DNA of 64,000 nucleotides from Candidatus Mnemosynella biddleae (GCA_002011165.2 MTMI02000003.1:1-64000); one strand, 5' to 3'; numbered from the stretch's first letter, positions 1 to 9,709 are shown. The notes: generated from the sequence alone by a model not told the origin. Program-made: numbers and translations.

Positions 1-336
1 CCTGCTGCGCCCCGTAGGGCCTGGACCCGTGTCTCAGGGTCCATCTCCGGGCTCCCACTCTCATGGCCCGTACGGATCTTCGGCTTGGCGGGCCGTTACC
101 CCGCCAACAACCTAATCCGCCGTAGACCCATCCTCGGGCGCCAGAGCTTTCGGTCACGGGACATTCCAGTACCCGTGACCTATGGGGTATTAGCCCCAGT
201 TTCCCGGGGTTATCCCCCACCCGAGGGTAGGTTGTCCACGTGTTACTGAGCCGTGCGCCGAGGGCCGAACCCTCTCGACTCGCATGGCTTAGTCGGACCC
301 CGATAGCAGTGGCCTCTGGCAGGATCAACCAGGGTC
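1..336 (-). rRNA. 16S rRNA, 5' portion (gene continues beyond window start)
   Basis: Reverse complement contains the universal 16S 5' motif GGTTGATCCTGCCAGAGGCCACTGCTATCGGGGTCCGACTAAGCCATGCGAGTCGAGAGGG and the archaeal core; mature 5' end is approximate. Confidence 0.96.
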
Positions 337-439
337 TAATTGGGGAGTTAAAAGGAATTGGGGTTGAACACCACCAGTCAAATTCACCGACCAACGAGGC
401 ACACGTCGGACGGAAGCTCTCAGGCTTACCGTCCCCACA

Positions 440-516
440 GATGTCTGCAACCAGGGAACCGAACCTTCATCCCGGGGAATTTCTCCCCAATCAGGTTTCT
501 GCCGGCTGGTTGCAGA
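440..516 (-). ncRNA. Candidate box H/ACA-like structured RNA in 16S leader
   Basis: Minus strand TCTGCAACCAG-CCGGCAGA-AACCTGATT-GGGGAGAAATTCCCC-GGGATGAAGGTT-CGGTTCC-CTGGTTGCAGACA: 11-bp basal stem, internal loop, 5-bp stem, CTGA/GATGA K-turn-like motif, apical stem, ACA directly after the basal stem. Confidence 0.35.
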
Positions 517-636
517 TGAGCTTAAACTTATATCTCAGCAAACTTTACTATAGCTTGGAGAGGGTATTTATCTTTTTCCCTCCCATCCCTCTCGGTTCAC
601 ACCGATCATCGGCATCCTGTATTCCATAACTCTTCA

Positions 637-652
637 GAATATAAACCTTTCC
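637..652 (-). promoter_or_regulatory. Candidate rRNA promoter (TATA/BRE-like)
   Basis: Minus strand GGAAAGGTTTATATTC about 300 nt upstream of 16S; further TATA-like sites lie nearer (e.g. GATAAATAC around 565-575). Confidence 0.4.
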
Positions 653-807
653 ATCATTGAGTTGTAATAACAGCGGATATAAGAAGTTCAACTTTGCCGA
701 ATTTGGGCGAAGTGTAGCAGTATCTCAGCATACTATTACACGCAATCGGAGAAAGAATGGTAATATAAATTTTTAAAATTTAAAAAAGCGAGAAGATATG
801 GGATGAT

Positions 808-1429
808 ATGAAGTGGAGAACTCACACCGCTATAGCAAGAGAAATATCTAAGTCGCTAAATTTGCCAAAAGATTTAGAAAAAGCGTTATCTCAAGGCTCG
901 ATTGAACCAGACAAGTATCCTGATAAAGCCTTAAGAATGGGAAGACGAGGGAGAGTTTATACAACCCTAGCATCACACCATGATCCAGAGTTGGGAGTAA
1001 TAATGAAACATATGGAATGCAAGATTAGCCTATTTAAATGGAGATGACTTTCGGACGATGAAAAGCTTGGGGAGAGCCTTACACTATATCCAAGATAAAA
1101 GCGTATCTAAGGGATTTCTTGGTTTATCACATGATTCTAGAGAGAATGATGCATCTTACCAAGCTATTCCAGAAGACGCTATCGAAAAAGGAGTCTCCAT
1201 CGCTATTTGCTCACCTCATTTCGTTAAGAAATGTATTAAAAGTGTAAGGCCGAAGAAGAGTGCAGATGAAATTATTGAGCAAGCATGTATGTACTCGGCT
1301 GCTACAGCAAAAGCAGTAATTGGGAATAAAACACCATCAAATGAGTTGATAGAGAATTTTAAATCCGCTAAAGAAAGATACCATAAAAGAACGGTCCCAA
1401 TAGCTATAGGAACTTTTGGCCAATTCTAA
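808..1429 (+). pseudogene. Frameshifted zinc-dependent phospholipase C/P1-nuclease-like protein
   Basis: ORFs 808-1047 and 1058-1429 join into one reading by a +1 shift near 1019: ...MKHME/ARLAYLNGDDFRTMKSLGRALHYIQDKSV; motifs HTAIAREI, ASHHDPEL, GRALHYIQD. Confidence 0.65.
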
Positions 1430-1443
1430 TCTCATCTCTAATT

Positions 1444-1569
1444 ATGCAAAATTTTTTGTATGCAATATTTGGAATTTTAGTAGGATACATTATCCAAAGA
1501 TTGGATTTTAAAAATACCTTATTTCTTTCTTATTTAAAAGAAGAAGCAAAATGGTTCGGAATTAAGTAG
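1444..1569 (+). CDS. Small putative membrane protein (41 aa)
   Basis: ATG ORF MQNFLYAIFGILVGYIIQRLDFKNTLFLSYLKEEAKWFGIK; one hydrophobic segment, directly downstream of the previous gene. Confidence 0.35.
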   Translation: MQNFLYAIFGILVGYIIQRLDFKNTLFLSYLKEEAKWFGIK

Positions 1570-1641
1570 AACAAAGAGTACTCTGAACCAATCATTATCG
1601 AAGTGCACTCGTCATACCAACAACAAGTTAGCAAAACCCAT

Positions 1642-2367
1642 TCACTGAAGATTGAGAATCTCCCTAAGGATATGAACTGCAGATGTAAAGGTTTCCACGA
1701 GTTCCTTGAAATTTCCTATTCCGATAGTTACTGCATCAACATACTTCATGGAAAACCTTAAGGCTTCCTCAAGAGTGGATTTTCCTGCTGCAAGAATTTT
1801 CATCCCTATAAGGAGCTTCTGAGAGGATAAATAGAGCTCTAACGCTTTTTCTGCATCACCCATATATCTACCAAGAGGATTAATTGGAACCATATAGAAA
1901 TCATTTCCAAAATCTCTCGTTATTTCGAGAGTGATATGAGGTTTGTGAGTGGCTAAACCACTTAAAGCAAATTCGGAAATTCTCTCAAGCCATTTTGAGA
2001 CTTCAGAGGTTCTTCTATCACTCCACTCCGCGTGAATCGCAACTGCAGAGGCTCCCATATCTCTGAGTTTTTCTAAGATTTCTCCATTCCCGACTTCAAC
2101 CGTTGCAGTGATGATGATATCTGCTTTTTTCAAAGCTTTTTCTACCGCTTTAAGAATTGATTCATAAGGAAGAACGTGTACTCCAGGAACTCCAATCTCA
2201 TAAGCCATGAGGAAGGCTTTCTCCATCCTTTCAGGATGATAAAGCCAGTAATTCCGATATTGGAAGGCCTTAACTCCAAATTGAGATGCTCCTATGAAAG
2301 GAGAGGTTCCAATGGAAATCAAAGGAATTTTAAAACCATTTTCCTCAATCACGAGGTTCGAGGTCAT
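1642..2367 (-). CDS. Conserved hypothetical protein, TIM-barrel-like
   Basis: Intact 241-aa ORF, barrel-like alternation (ISIGTSPFIGA... GVPGVHVLP... ITLEITRDFG). Confidence 0.6.
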   Translation of the reverse strand: MTSNLVIEENGFKIPLISIGTSPFIGASQFGVKAFQYRNYWLYHPERMEKAFLMAYEIGVPGVHVLPYESILKAVEKALKKADIIITATVEVGNGEILEKLRDMGASAVAIHAEWSDRRTSEVSKWLERISEFALSGLATHKPHITLEITRDFGNDFYMVPINPLGRYMGDAEKALELYLSSQKLLIGMKILAAGKSTLEEALRFSMKYVDAVTIGIGNFKELVETFTSAVHILREILNLQ

Positions 2368-2396
2368 ACAGTTAACTTTTAAGTTAGGGAGACGAA

Positions 2397-2684
2397 TTGA
2401 ACTTTATGTTCTCGGTAGAGATTCTGGAAAAGGGAATAGGAATAACGATAAAACTCGAGAACTCGACTCTTTTAATTATCAAAGCAAAAAAAGGTATTCT
2501 TGGATGCGGTTTTATATCTTTAGAGACTGCAGAAAAGTTTGGAGAGGCTCTTGCAGTCGTTACAGGAGTTTCTTCAATTGAAGAGATGCTAGAAAAGCCA
2601 GTAGTAGGAGTGTCCAGTAAGGCAAAGAAGCTTGGAGTAAAAGAGGGGATGAAGGGGAGAGAAGCTTTAGCTCAGATGTCATAA
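2397..2684 (+). CDS. DUF1805-like protein
   Basis: KAKKGILGCGFISLETAEKFGEALAVVTGV resembles the DUF1805 core. Confidence 0.6.
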   Translation: MNFMFSVEILEKGIGITIKLENSTLLIIKAKKGILGCGFISLETAEKFGEALAVVTGVSSIEEMLEKPVVGVSSKAKKLGVKEGMKGREALAQMS

Positions 2685-2728
2685 TAGATAGTTTTATATA
2701 GAAGTGCATATAAAAATATTTACCTGAG

Positions 2729-3211
2729 GTGAGGGAAATGAGGAGGAGAAGATTTGATCCCTTTGAGGATTGGTTTGAAGAGATAAGCGATGAAATCAGA
2801 AGAATGCACAGAATGATGGATAGGCTCATGAGTGGTTTTGAAGCATTTCTTCCAGAAAGGACTTTCAGAGGTGAAAAGGATACTCTCTCTCCGCTAGTGG
2901 ATGTAATAGAGAGTGAAAAAGATGTGAAAGTGATTGCTGACATCCCAGGAGTTGAAAAAGACGACATAGAGATTAACATCGTAGACGATGGAATAGAGAT
3001 CTCTGCGGAGAAGAAGGAAGATGTGGAAGAGAAAAAAGAAGGATACATCAGAAGAGAGCGCGGATATCAGAGATTCTACAGATACGTAAAGCTTCCCGAG
3101 AGCCTCGACTTCGAAAAAGCGGAGGCGAGCTTTAGAAATGGAGTGCTCGAAATAACGATTCCCAAGAAAATAGAAGAGAGACCAAAGAAGAAGATAGAAA
3201 TCAAAGGTTAA
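2729..3211 (+). CDS. Hsp20/alpha-crystallin small heat shock protein
   Basis: PLVDVIESEKDVKVIADIPGVEKDDIEINI...RNGVLEITIPKK. Confidence 0.93.
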   Translation: MREMRRRRFDPFEDWFEEISDEIRRMHRMMDRLMSGFEAFLPERTFRGEKDTLSPLVDVIESEKDVKVIADIPGVEKDDIEINIVDDGIEISAEKKEDVEEKKEGYIRRERGYQRFYRYVKLPESLDFEKAEASFRNGVLEITIPKKIEERPKKKIEIKG

Positions 3212-3276
3212 ATCCCTCTACTTAAGAATTTTTAGATCTGAACCTTTATTAATATGCTATTCCATTTTTCGCTTCA

Positions 3277-4536
3277 ATGAACTTAGATGAAGAGGTTCTA
3301 GCAAGAGCGGAAAGAATCATAAGAGAAGGATATATCTGTGATAGATGTCTCGGTAGACAGTTTTCAACGGTGATTGAAGCGAAAAATAACAAACAGAGGG
3401 GTAAAATTATAAAAGATGCTTTGAGAGAGAGGGGAGTTGAAGTCCGAGAAGATGGAACTTGTTGGATATGTTTGGATTTTTTTGAGGAACTTGACAAATG
3501 GATTAAAAAAGTCGGTGAGGAGTTTCGAGAAATAGAATTCTCAACTTTTCTTGTAGGTTCACGACTTCCTCCAGAAATTCTCGAAAGTGAAGAACTTTTA
3601 TGGGAGAAATATGGAGCAGAATGGTCAGAATCAATAAAATTAGAAGTGAATAGAGAAATTGGGAGAGAAATTGCAAGTCTCTTGAAGAAGAAAGTTGATT
3701 TTTCAAGACCTGATGTCGTAGCAATTGTTGATGTTGAAAAAGGAGAAGTTGAGCTTCAGATAAGGTCTCTATATCTCGGAGGAAGATACAGAAAGCTCAT
3801 CAGAGGAATACCACAAACTCATTGGCCATGTGGTAAATGCAAAGGAAGAGGATGTGAAGAGTGTGAGTGGAGTGGAAAGCAGTATAAGGAGAGTGTAGAG
3901 GAGCTTATAGGAGAGCCTCTCCTGAAGCTCACAGAAGGAAAAAAAGCTATCCTTCACGGGGCGGGACGAGAGGATATAGATGCTCGGATGCTCGGCTCTG
4001 GAAGGCCGTTCGTTATCGAAATAAAAGAGCCTCGAAGAAGATTTCTTGACTTAAAAAAACTCGAAGAGGAAATAAACAAATTTGCTGAAGGAAAAATTGA
4101 AGTTGAAGGTCTAACTCAGGTTTCTTTAGATTTTGTCCAGCTGATCAAAGAGATGAGACACGATAAAACTTACAGAGTGAGAGTCAGTTTTGAATCCGAA
4201 GTATCGCATGAGAAATTGAGAGAAGCTCTGGAAAAGCTCAGTGGAGTGGTTGTAAAGCAGAGAACACCAAAAAGAGTGACCCATAGAAGAGCGGATAAAA
4301 TCAGGGAAAGAAAGGTTTATAAAGTCTCACTTCTCTCTTTTGATACAAGAGAGGCGACTCTCGAAATAAAGTGCGAAAGCGGGCTTTATGTAAAAGAGCT
4401 GATTTCCGGAGATGATGGGAGGACTGTTCCTAACCTCTCATCTCTGCTCTCAATTCCCGCTAAAGTATTAGAATTGGATGTAATTGATGCAGGGGGATTG
4501 AAATGGCAAAACATCATGGAGTGCAGAAAAAGGTAA
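3277..4536 (+). CDS. pus10: tRNA pseudouridine synthase Pus10
   Basis: N-terminal CDRCLGR, CGKCKGRGCEEC, and catalytic-domain motif GSGRPFVIEIKEPRRR. Confidence 0.9.
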   Translation: MNLDEEVLARAERIIREGYICDRCLGRQFSTVIEAKNNKQRGKIIKDALRERGVEVREDGTCWICLDFFEELDKWIKKVGEEFREIEFSTFLVGSRLPPEILESEELLWEKYGAEWSESIKLEVNREIGREIASLLKKKVDFSRPDVVAIVDVEKGEVELQIRSLYLGGRYRKLIRGIPQTHWPCGKCKGRGCEECEWSGKQYKESVEELIGEPLLKLTEGKKAILHGAGREDIDARMLGSGRPFVIEIKEPRRRFLDLKKLEEEINKFAEGKIEVEGLTQVSLDFVQLIKEMRHDKTYRVRVSFESEVSHEKLREALEKLSGVVVKQRTPKRVTHRRADKIRERKVYKVSLLSFDTREATLEIKCESGLYVKELISGDDGRTVPNLSSLLSIPAKVLELDVIDAGGLKWQNIMECRKR

Positions 4537-4814
4537 GATACAAATTCAAAAAGAGTGTTCGAGAGAGGGGACTTCGGTCGATAACAAGATACGTGAGAGA
4601 ATTTGAGATAGGAGAGAGAGTACATATAAAAATCGACTCAGCTTCTCAGAAAGGGAGACCACATCCGAGATTCCATGGAAGAACTGGAAAAATAATTGAC
4701 AGAAGAGGGAGAGCGTATATAGTAGAAGTTAGGGATGGTGGCAAATTTAAGAAGTTGATCGTAAATCCTGAACATTTAATGCCTCAGAAACTCATCTCAG
4801 AAGCGGGAGAGTAG
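4503..4814 (+). CDS. rpl21e: 50S ribosomal protein L21e
   Basis: MAKHHGVQKKVRYKFKKSVRERGLRSITRYV...HPRFHGRTGKI. Confidence 0.93.
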   Translation: MAKHHGVQKKVRYKFKKSVRERGLRSITRYVREFEIGERVHIKIDSASQKGRPHPRFHGRTGKIIDRRGRAYIVEVRDGGKFKKLIVNPEHLMPQKLISEAGE

Positions 4815-4817
4815 AGA

Positions 4818-5150
4818 ATGATTAAAAGAATTCTCGAAGAAGAACCTCTAACACTTGCGGAGATTAAAGATTTGCTTCAAAAATTTGAAGGAGATGAAAG
4901 TGCGGGTTATGAGCTGAGAAGAGCTATAGAACATTCCAAAAAATTCGCAAAGCTTTCTATAGAGGATTCGAAAAAGCTTGTTGAAGAGCTTATGCAACTT
5001 GAAAAGATGAGAAAGGATATTGCGGTTAAAATTGCAGACATTCTACCTCTCTCACCAACAGAGATCAGAGCAATATATGCGAAGGAGAGGTATAATTTAA
5101 ATGAAGAGGACATCAAAAGAATATTGGAGATTGTCTCAAAATATGCGTGA
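4818..5150 (+). CDS. rpoF: DNA-directed RNA polymerase subunit F (Rpb4-like)
   Basis: Position after L21e and RpoF pattern ...ADILPLSPTEIRAIYAKERYNLNEEDIKRILEIV. Confidence 0.88.
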   Translation: MIKRILEEEPLTLAEIKDLLQKFEGDESAGYELRRAIEHSKKFAKLSIEDSKKLVEELMQLEKMRKDIAVKIADILPLSPTEIRAIYAKERYNLNEEDIKRILEIVSKYA

Positions 5151-5161
5151 GATGAGATGGT

Positions 5162-5725
5162 ATGAAGAAAGAGGAGAAGAAGGAAGAGTACGTGAGAGTA
5201 TTGGATTATTTGCCTTATGGTTATCCCGAAGATCCCCGACCTATTTATCAGAAGAAACCTGTTGTCCAAGCAATAGGAGAGAGATATTTCACGCTTCTAG
5301 AGCTCATTCCAAAGGAAGGAAAGAGCGTGAATATTCATCAGAGAGTTTACATAGGAGAGGGAGAAAGAGAGCACATAAATCATGTTAAAAGAAGATTGAG
5401 GTGGAATGAACTTACAAATGCTGCAAGATCTGAACTTCCTTATGTCGTTGAGGAGATAGTAAAAGAGAGAGAAAAGGAGTTTGTTGAGTTCTTTAATAAA
5501 GCACAGCCGATAACCCCGAGATTGAATGCTCTTGAACTCCTTCCCGGAGTCGGAAAGAAACTTATGTGGACGATATTGGAGGAGAGGCAGAAGGGGGAGT
5601 TCAAGAGTTTTGGTGACCTCAGTCAAAGAGTTAAAGGACTTCATCATCCAGAAAAACTCATAGCGAAAAGAATTATAGAAGAATTGAAGGATGAGAACAT
5701 AAAATACAGAATTTTTGTGAGATGA
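5162..5725 (+). CDS. DUF655 family protein (HhH nucleic-acid binding)
   Basis: VLDYLPYGYPEDPRP... QAIGERYFTLLELIPKEG; LELLPGVGKKLMWTILEERQ. Confidence 0.88.
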   Translation: MKKEEKKEEYVRVLDYLPYGYPEDPRPIYQKKPVVQAIGERYFTLLELIPKEGKSVNIHQRVYIGEGEREHINHVKRRLRWNELTNAARSELPYVVEEIVKEREKEFVEFFNKAQPITPRLNALELLPGVGKKLMWTILEERQKGEFKSFGDLSQRVKGLHHPEKLIAKRIIEELKDENIKYRIFVR

Positions 5726-6465
5726 GACGTTTAACAAAGGATCAGAGATTTCTGAGAGATGAGAGAATACTTAAGAGGATAGTGGAATATGCAAAACTCA
5801 ATAAGGATGATGTAGTACTCGAAATAGGTGCAGGAACTGGAAATCTCACAATGCTTTTAGCAGAAAGATGCAAAAAAGTCATAGCATATGAAAAGGATAA
5901 AGAGCTTGCTTCAATTATCCCAGAGAGAGAGAACGTGGAGATTTTCACAGAAGATTTCCTAAAGAGTTCTCCTCCAGAATTTACAAAGGTTGTTTCCAAT
6001 CTTCCTTATTCAATTTCTTCTCCAGTAACCTTTAAACTTCTGAACTACGAATTCGAGCTCGGAGTCCTCATGTATCAGAAAGAATTCGCCATGAGAATGA
6101 TGGCTAAACCCAGAACAAAGGATTATTCAAGACTTTCCGTAAATGTTCAGTACTTTTTCGATGTGGAACTTCTCGAGATCGTTCCAAAAACTGCTTTCTA
6201 CCCAAAACCAAAGGTTGATTCTGCAATTCTGAGAATAAAACCAAAAAGAGAGAAGGATCCAATATTCCAAGAAGTTACAAGAGTGCTTTTCAGACACAGA
6301 AGGAAGAGTCTCAAAAACAATCTTAAGAGGACTGAAATATGCGAAATCAAAGGGGAGAAACTGATGAAATTTCTCGAAGAGGACCTTCTGAGGAGGAGAC
6401 CGGAGGAACTGCGTATCGAGGATTTTTTCAGAATTGCAAAACTTGTAAAAACTCTCAGGAGTTGA
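5722..6465 (+). CDS. rsmA: 16S rRNA dimethyladenosine transferase
   Basis: DDVVLEIGAGTGNLT; SNLPYSISSP; FYPKPKVDSAI. Confidence 0.93.
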   Translation: MRRLTKDQRFLRDERILKRIVEYAKLNKDDVVLEIGAGTGNLTMLLAERCKKVIAYEKDKELASIIPERENVEIFTEDFLKSSPPEFTKVVSNLPYSISSPVTFKLLNYEFELGVLMYQKEFAMRMMAKPRTKDYSRLSVNVQYFFDVELLEIVPKTAFYPKPKVDSAILRIKPKREKDPIFQEVTRVLFRHRRKSLKNNLKRTEICEIKGEKLMKFLEEDLLRRRPEELRIEDFFRIAKLVKTLRS

Positions 6466-6469
6466 GAAA

Positions 6470-7021
6470 TTGCACCCAACAGTATACACACCATCTGAAG
6501 ACACTTATCTTTTACTTAGAAACGTCCTGAGAGAAGTTGAAAAGGGTGACAAAGTTCTCGAAGTTGGTGCTGGTTCGGGAGTGATTTCAGAAGAACTTTC
6601 AAAAATAGCTGATCTGGTTGTGGCAACAGAGATTAATCCGTATGCTGCGAGAGTCTGCTCTGAGAGAGGAGTTGAAGTAGTGTTAACCGATATAGCAAGA
6701 GGAATAATGGGGAAATTTGATCTAATTGTCTTCAATCCACCCTATCTTCCAGAAGAAGCTACCGATCTCGAGTCCTTGACCTGGTGTGGTGGAAAAGGAG
6801 GTGTGGAAATTGCGATGAGGTTTCTAAAAGAGGTTTCAAACCTCTTGAGTAGTGATGGAAGGATTTTAATTGTTCTCTCCTCTCTAGGGGATGTGGGAGG
6901 ATTCAAAAAGTTCGCGGAATCTCTAGGTTTTAAAATCGAAATTTTAGATTATGAAAAACTGTTTTTTGAAACGCTTTATGTCTTGAGACTTTCAAGAGAT
7001 GAGAAGAGGAAAAATATTTAA
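6470..7021 (+). CDS. HemK/Mtq2-like protein methyltransferase
   Basis: VYTPSEDTYLLL; DKVLEVGAGSGVIS; VFNPPYLP. Confidence 0.87.
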   Translation: MHPTVYTPSEDTYLLLRNVLREVEKGDKVLEVGAGSGVISEELSKIADLVVATEINPYAARVCSERGVEVVLTDIARGIMGKFDLIVFNPPYLPEEATDLESLTWCGGKGGVEIAMRFLKEVSNLLSSDGRILIVLSSLGDVGGFKKFAESLGFKIEILDYEKLFFETLYVLRLSRDEKRKNI

Positions 7022-7050
7022 CCGAGAAACACCTTTTTTTCTTGGTTACC

Positions 7051-8319
7051 ATGTTCACTATAGTGACTGGTGCTCAATTTGGTGATGAAGGCAAAGGCAA
7101 GATCATAGACCTTCTCTGTGAAGAGTATGACGCAGTGGCGAGATTTCAAGGAGGAGATAATGCAGGACATACAGTTGTTGTAAACGGTGAAAAATTCAAA
7201 CTTCATCTAATTCCCTCAGGAGCAATAAGAAAAAAGAGGCTTCTCATAGGACCCGGGGTTGTTGTGAATCCTCTCTCACTAAAAAGAGAGATGGAAGAAT
7301 TGAAAAAAAGAGGTTTCGAACTGAAAAACAAGGATCTTGGTATTGACCCAAGAGCAGGAGTTATAATGCCCTATCACATACTTCTCGATGAGCTTTGTGA
7401 TAGAAAGAGTGGAATTGGAACAACACATCGAGGAATTGGATTTGCATATCAAGACAAAATCGGAAGAGAAGAGATACAAATGATTGATTTAACAGATGAA
7501 GAGAGTTTCTGGAAAAAGATTGAAAAAATAACCCCACTTAAAGAGGCTCTTGTGGAGAGACTGGGTGGAGATAAAAGACTGGTAAGAGATGAAAAAAGAC
7601 TGAAAGAATACCTCGAAATAGGGAAGAATGTGAAAGACTATCTCACCGACGTGTCAGCAGAGGTGAATGAGAGACTGGAAAGAGGAGAAGGAGTTCTCGC
7701 TGAGGGTGCTCAGGGGACTTTTCTCGATGTGATTCATGGAACTCACAAATATGTGACTTCATCCTCAACTATCTCCTCAAGTGCTTGTGTGAACTTGGGA
7801 GTAAGTCCGAAAAAGGTTGACAGGATAGTTGGAGTTGTGAAGGCATATATAACGAGAGTCGGTTCTGGACCTTTCCCTACAGAGATATCAAGCGAATTGG
7901 GCGAGAAAATTAGAAAGAAAGGTGGGGAGTTTGGAACTACGACCGGAAGACCGAGAAGATGTGGATGGTACGATGCAGTTCTCATGAGAAAAGCGGTTCG
8001 ACTGAATGGATATACCGATATCGCAGTAACAAAACTCGACGTTCTCGGAGGTTTGGAGAAAATAAAGATATGTGTGGCTTATGAGCTTGATGGAAGAGAG
8101 TTGGAATATCCACCGGAGAGAACTGAAGATCTATTCAGATGCATCCCGGTGTATGAAGAACTTGAAGGATGGAAAGAAGATATAAGAAATGTCAGAGAGA
8201 TCTCCCAGCTTCCAAAAAATGCGAAAAGATATTTGGAGAGAATTGAAGAGCTGGCAGGAGTTCCAATAAGCATAGTTTCGGTTGGAGAGGAGAGGGACCA
8301 AACAATTTTGTTGAAATGA
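7051..8319 (+). CDS. purA: Adenylosuccinate synthetase
   Basis: FTIVTGAQFGDEGKGKIIDLL; GDNAGHTVVV; start reassigned to ATG at 7051. Confidence 0.95.
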   Translation: MFTIVTGAQFGDEGKGKIIDLLCEEYDAVARFQGGDNAGHTVVVNGEKFKLHLIPSGAIRKKRLLIGPGVVVNPLSLKREMEELKKRGFELKNKDLGIDPRAGVIMPYHILLDELCDRKSGIGTTHRGIGFAYQDKIGREEIQMIDLTDEESFWKKIEKITPLKEALVERLGGDKRLVRDEKRLKEYLEIGKNVKDYLTDVSAEVNERLERGEGVLAEGAQGTFLDVIHGTHKYVTSSSTISSSACVNLGVSPKKVDRIVGVVKAYITRVGSGPFPTEISSELGEKIRKKGGEFGTTTGRPRRCGWYDAVLMRKAVRLNGYTDIAVTKLDVLGGLEKIKICVAYELDGRELEYPPERTEDLFRCIPVYEELEGWKEDIRNVREISQLPKNAKRYLERIEELAGVPISIVSVGEERDQTILLK

Positions 8320-9320
8320 AGGGAGAATTATTTGAAAAAATAAACGGAGAGATTAAATGTAAACTCTGCGGGCATAACTGCAGAATAAAGCCTGGAGCTG
8401 TTGGTATCTGCGGAGTTCGAGAGAACTCCAGAGGAGAGATTAAACCGCTAAGTTATGGAAAAGTATCCTCAATAAACATAGATCCGATTGAGAAGAAGCC
8501 TCTTTATCATTTCCTTCCTGGAACTTATTCCTATTCTCTCGGATCCGTCGGATGCAACTTCTCCTGTCTTTTTTGCCAAAACTACGTGATTTCCCAAGAA
8601 TGGAGTAGACGGGATATTTTCGAGATGAGTTGTGAAGAGGTTGTAAAGAGAGTTCTAGAAAGCGGATGCCCTTCGGTCTCGTGGACATACAACGAGCCTA
8701 CAATATGGTTTGAGTTTACGAGGGATTGCACAATCCCACTGAAGGAAGCTGGAGTCAAGGGAGTTTATGTAACCAACGGATTTATGAGTGAGGAGGCTCT
8801 TGAAGAAATTGCCAAATTTATAGACGCTTTTAGTCTCGATATAAAATCCTTCTCTGAAAAGTTCTACAGAAAGATTTGTGGAGGAAAATTAGACATTGTG
8901 ATCGAAAATGCAATAAGAGCGAAGAAGCTTGGGATTCATATTGAGATTGTAAATCTGGTAATACCTGGATATAATGATGATGAGCGGGAGATAAGGGAGC
9001 TATCCAGATGGATCTTAGAAAATTTGGGAGAAGAGACCCCAGTTCACTTCACAAGATTTCATCCGGATTACAAGATGATGAACGTACCTTCAACCCCTAT
9101 GAAGATCCTCGAGAGAGCTTATGAAATAGCGAAGAATGAAGGACTTCTTTACGTTTACGTTGGAAATGTTCTCAACGAGGGTTTGAACAGCACTTTCTGT
9201 CCTAACTGTAACGAACTCCTCATCTATAGAAGTGGTTTTTCAGCAAAAATTGTGGGGTTGAAGGGAGATAGATGTGCTAACTGCAATACGAAGATTGAAG
9301 TGGTTTTAAAGGGTGATTGA
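8316..9320 (+). CDS. amrS: AmmeMemoRadiSam-type radical SAM enzyme (AmrS)
   Basis: KCKLCGHNCRIKPGAVGICGVREN; SVGCNFSCLFCQNY; SWTYNEPT. Confidence 0.87.
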   Translation: MKGELFEKINGEIKCKLCGHNCRIKPGAVGICGVRENSRGEIKPLSYGKVSSINIDPIEKKPLYHFLPGTYSYSLGSVGCNFSCLFCQNYVISQEWSRRDIFEMSCEEVVKRVLESGCPSVSWTYNEPTIWFEFTRDCTIPLKEAGVKGVYVTNGFMSEEALEEIAKFIDAFSLDIKSFSEKFYRKICGGKLDIVIENAIRAKKLGIHIEIVNLVIPGYNDDEREIRELSRWILENLGEETPVHFTRFHPDYKMMNVPSTPMKILERAYEIAKNEGLLYVYVGNVLNEGLNSTFCPNCNELLIYRSGFSAKIVGLKGDRCANCNTKIEVVLKGD

Positions 9321-9704
9321 ATGGTAAAATCGATAAGAGAAATGTTAAATAGAGGTGTAAGCTGCAGAGAGCTCGCCAAATGTATATTGGGATTGAAGGA
9401 TCTAGATATAGAGATATACAAAATTCTTCTCAATTCCAGAGAGATGAGAGTCGAAGAACTTGCTGAGAAAATAGGAAGGGACCCAAGTACTACTTACAGA
9501 GCACTTCAAGATTTGATAAGATGCGGAATAGTATTCAGAGAGAGTAGAAGCATACCAGGAGGTGGTTATTACTACGTGTACAAAGCGATTGAAAAAAAGG
9601 AATTTGTGAGAATTATCGAAGAATGCATTAAGGAGTGGGAGGAGAAGATGAGGGAAAAAATTAAGAGAATGGAGAAAGAGTTGTTTGAAGGTCATGGAGA
9701 GTGA
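9321..9704 (+). CDS. HTH transcriptional regulator (TrmB-like)
   Basis: Winged-helix pattern RVEELAEKIGRDPSTTYRALQDLIRCGIVFRE. Confidence 0.75.
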   Translation: MVKSIREMLNRGVSCRELAKCILGLKDLDIEIYKILLNSREMRVEELAEKIGRDPSTTYRALQDLIRCGIVFRESRSIPGGGYYYVYKAIEKKEFVRIIEECIKEWEEKMREKIKRMEKELFEGHGE

Positions 9705-9709
9705 TAGAA

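Noticed and set aside
240-629. Plus-strand 129-aa ORF at the window start
   Set aside because: Runs antisense through the 16S 5' end and leader; no protein-like motif.
4503-4536. 34-nt overlap of pus10 and L21e reading frames
   Set aside because: Both ends are supported by family motifs; short overlaps are common in compact archaeal genomes.
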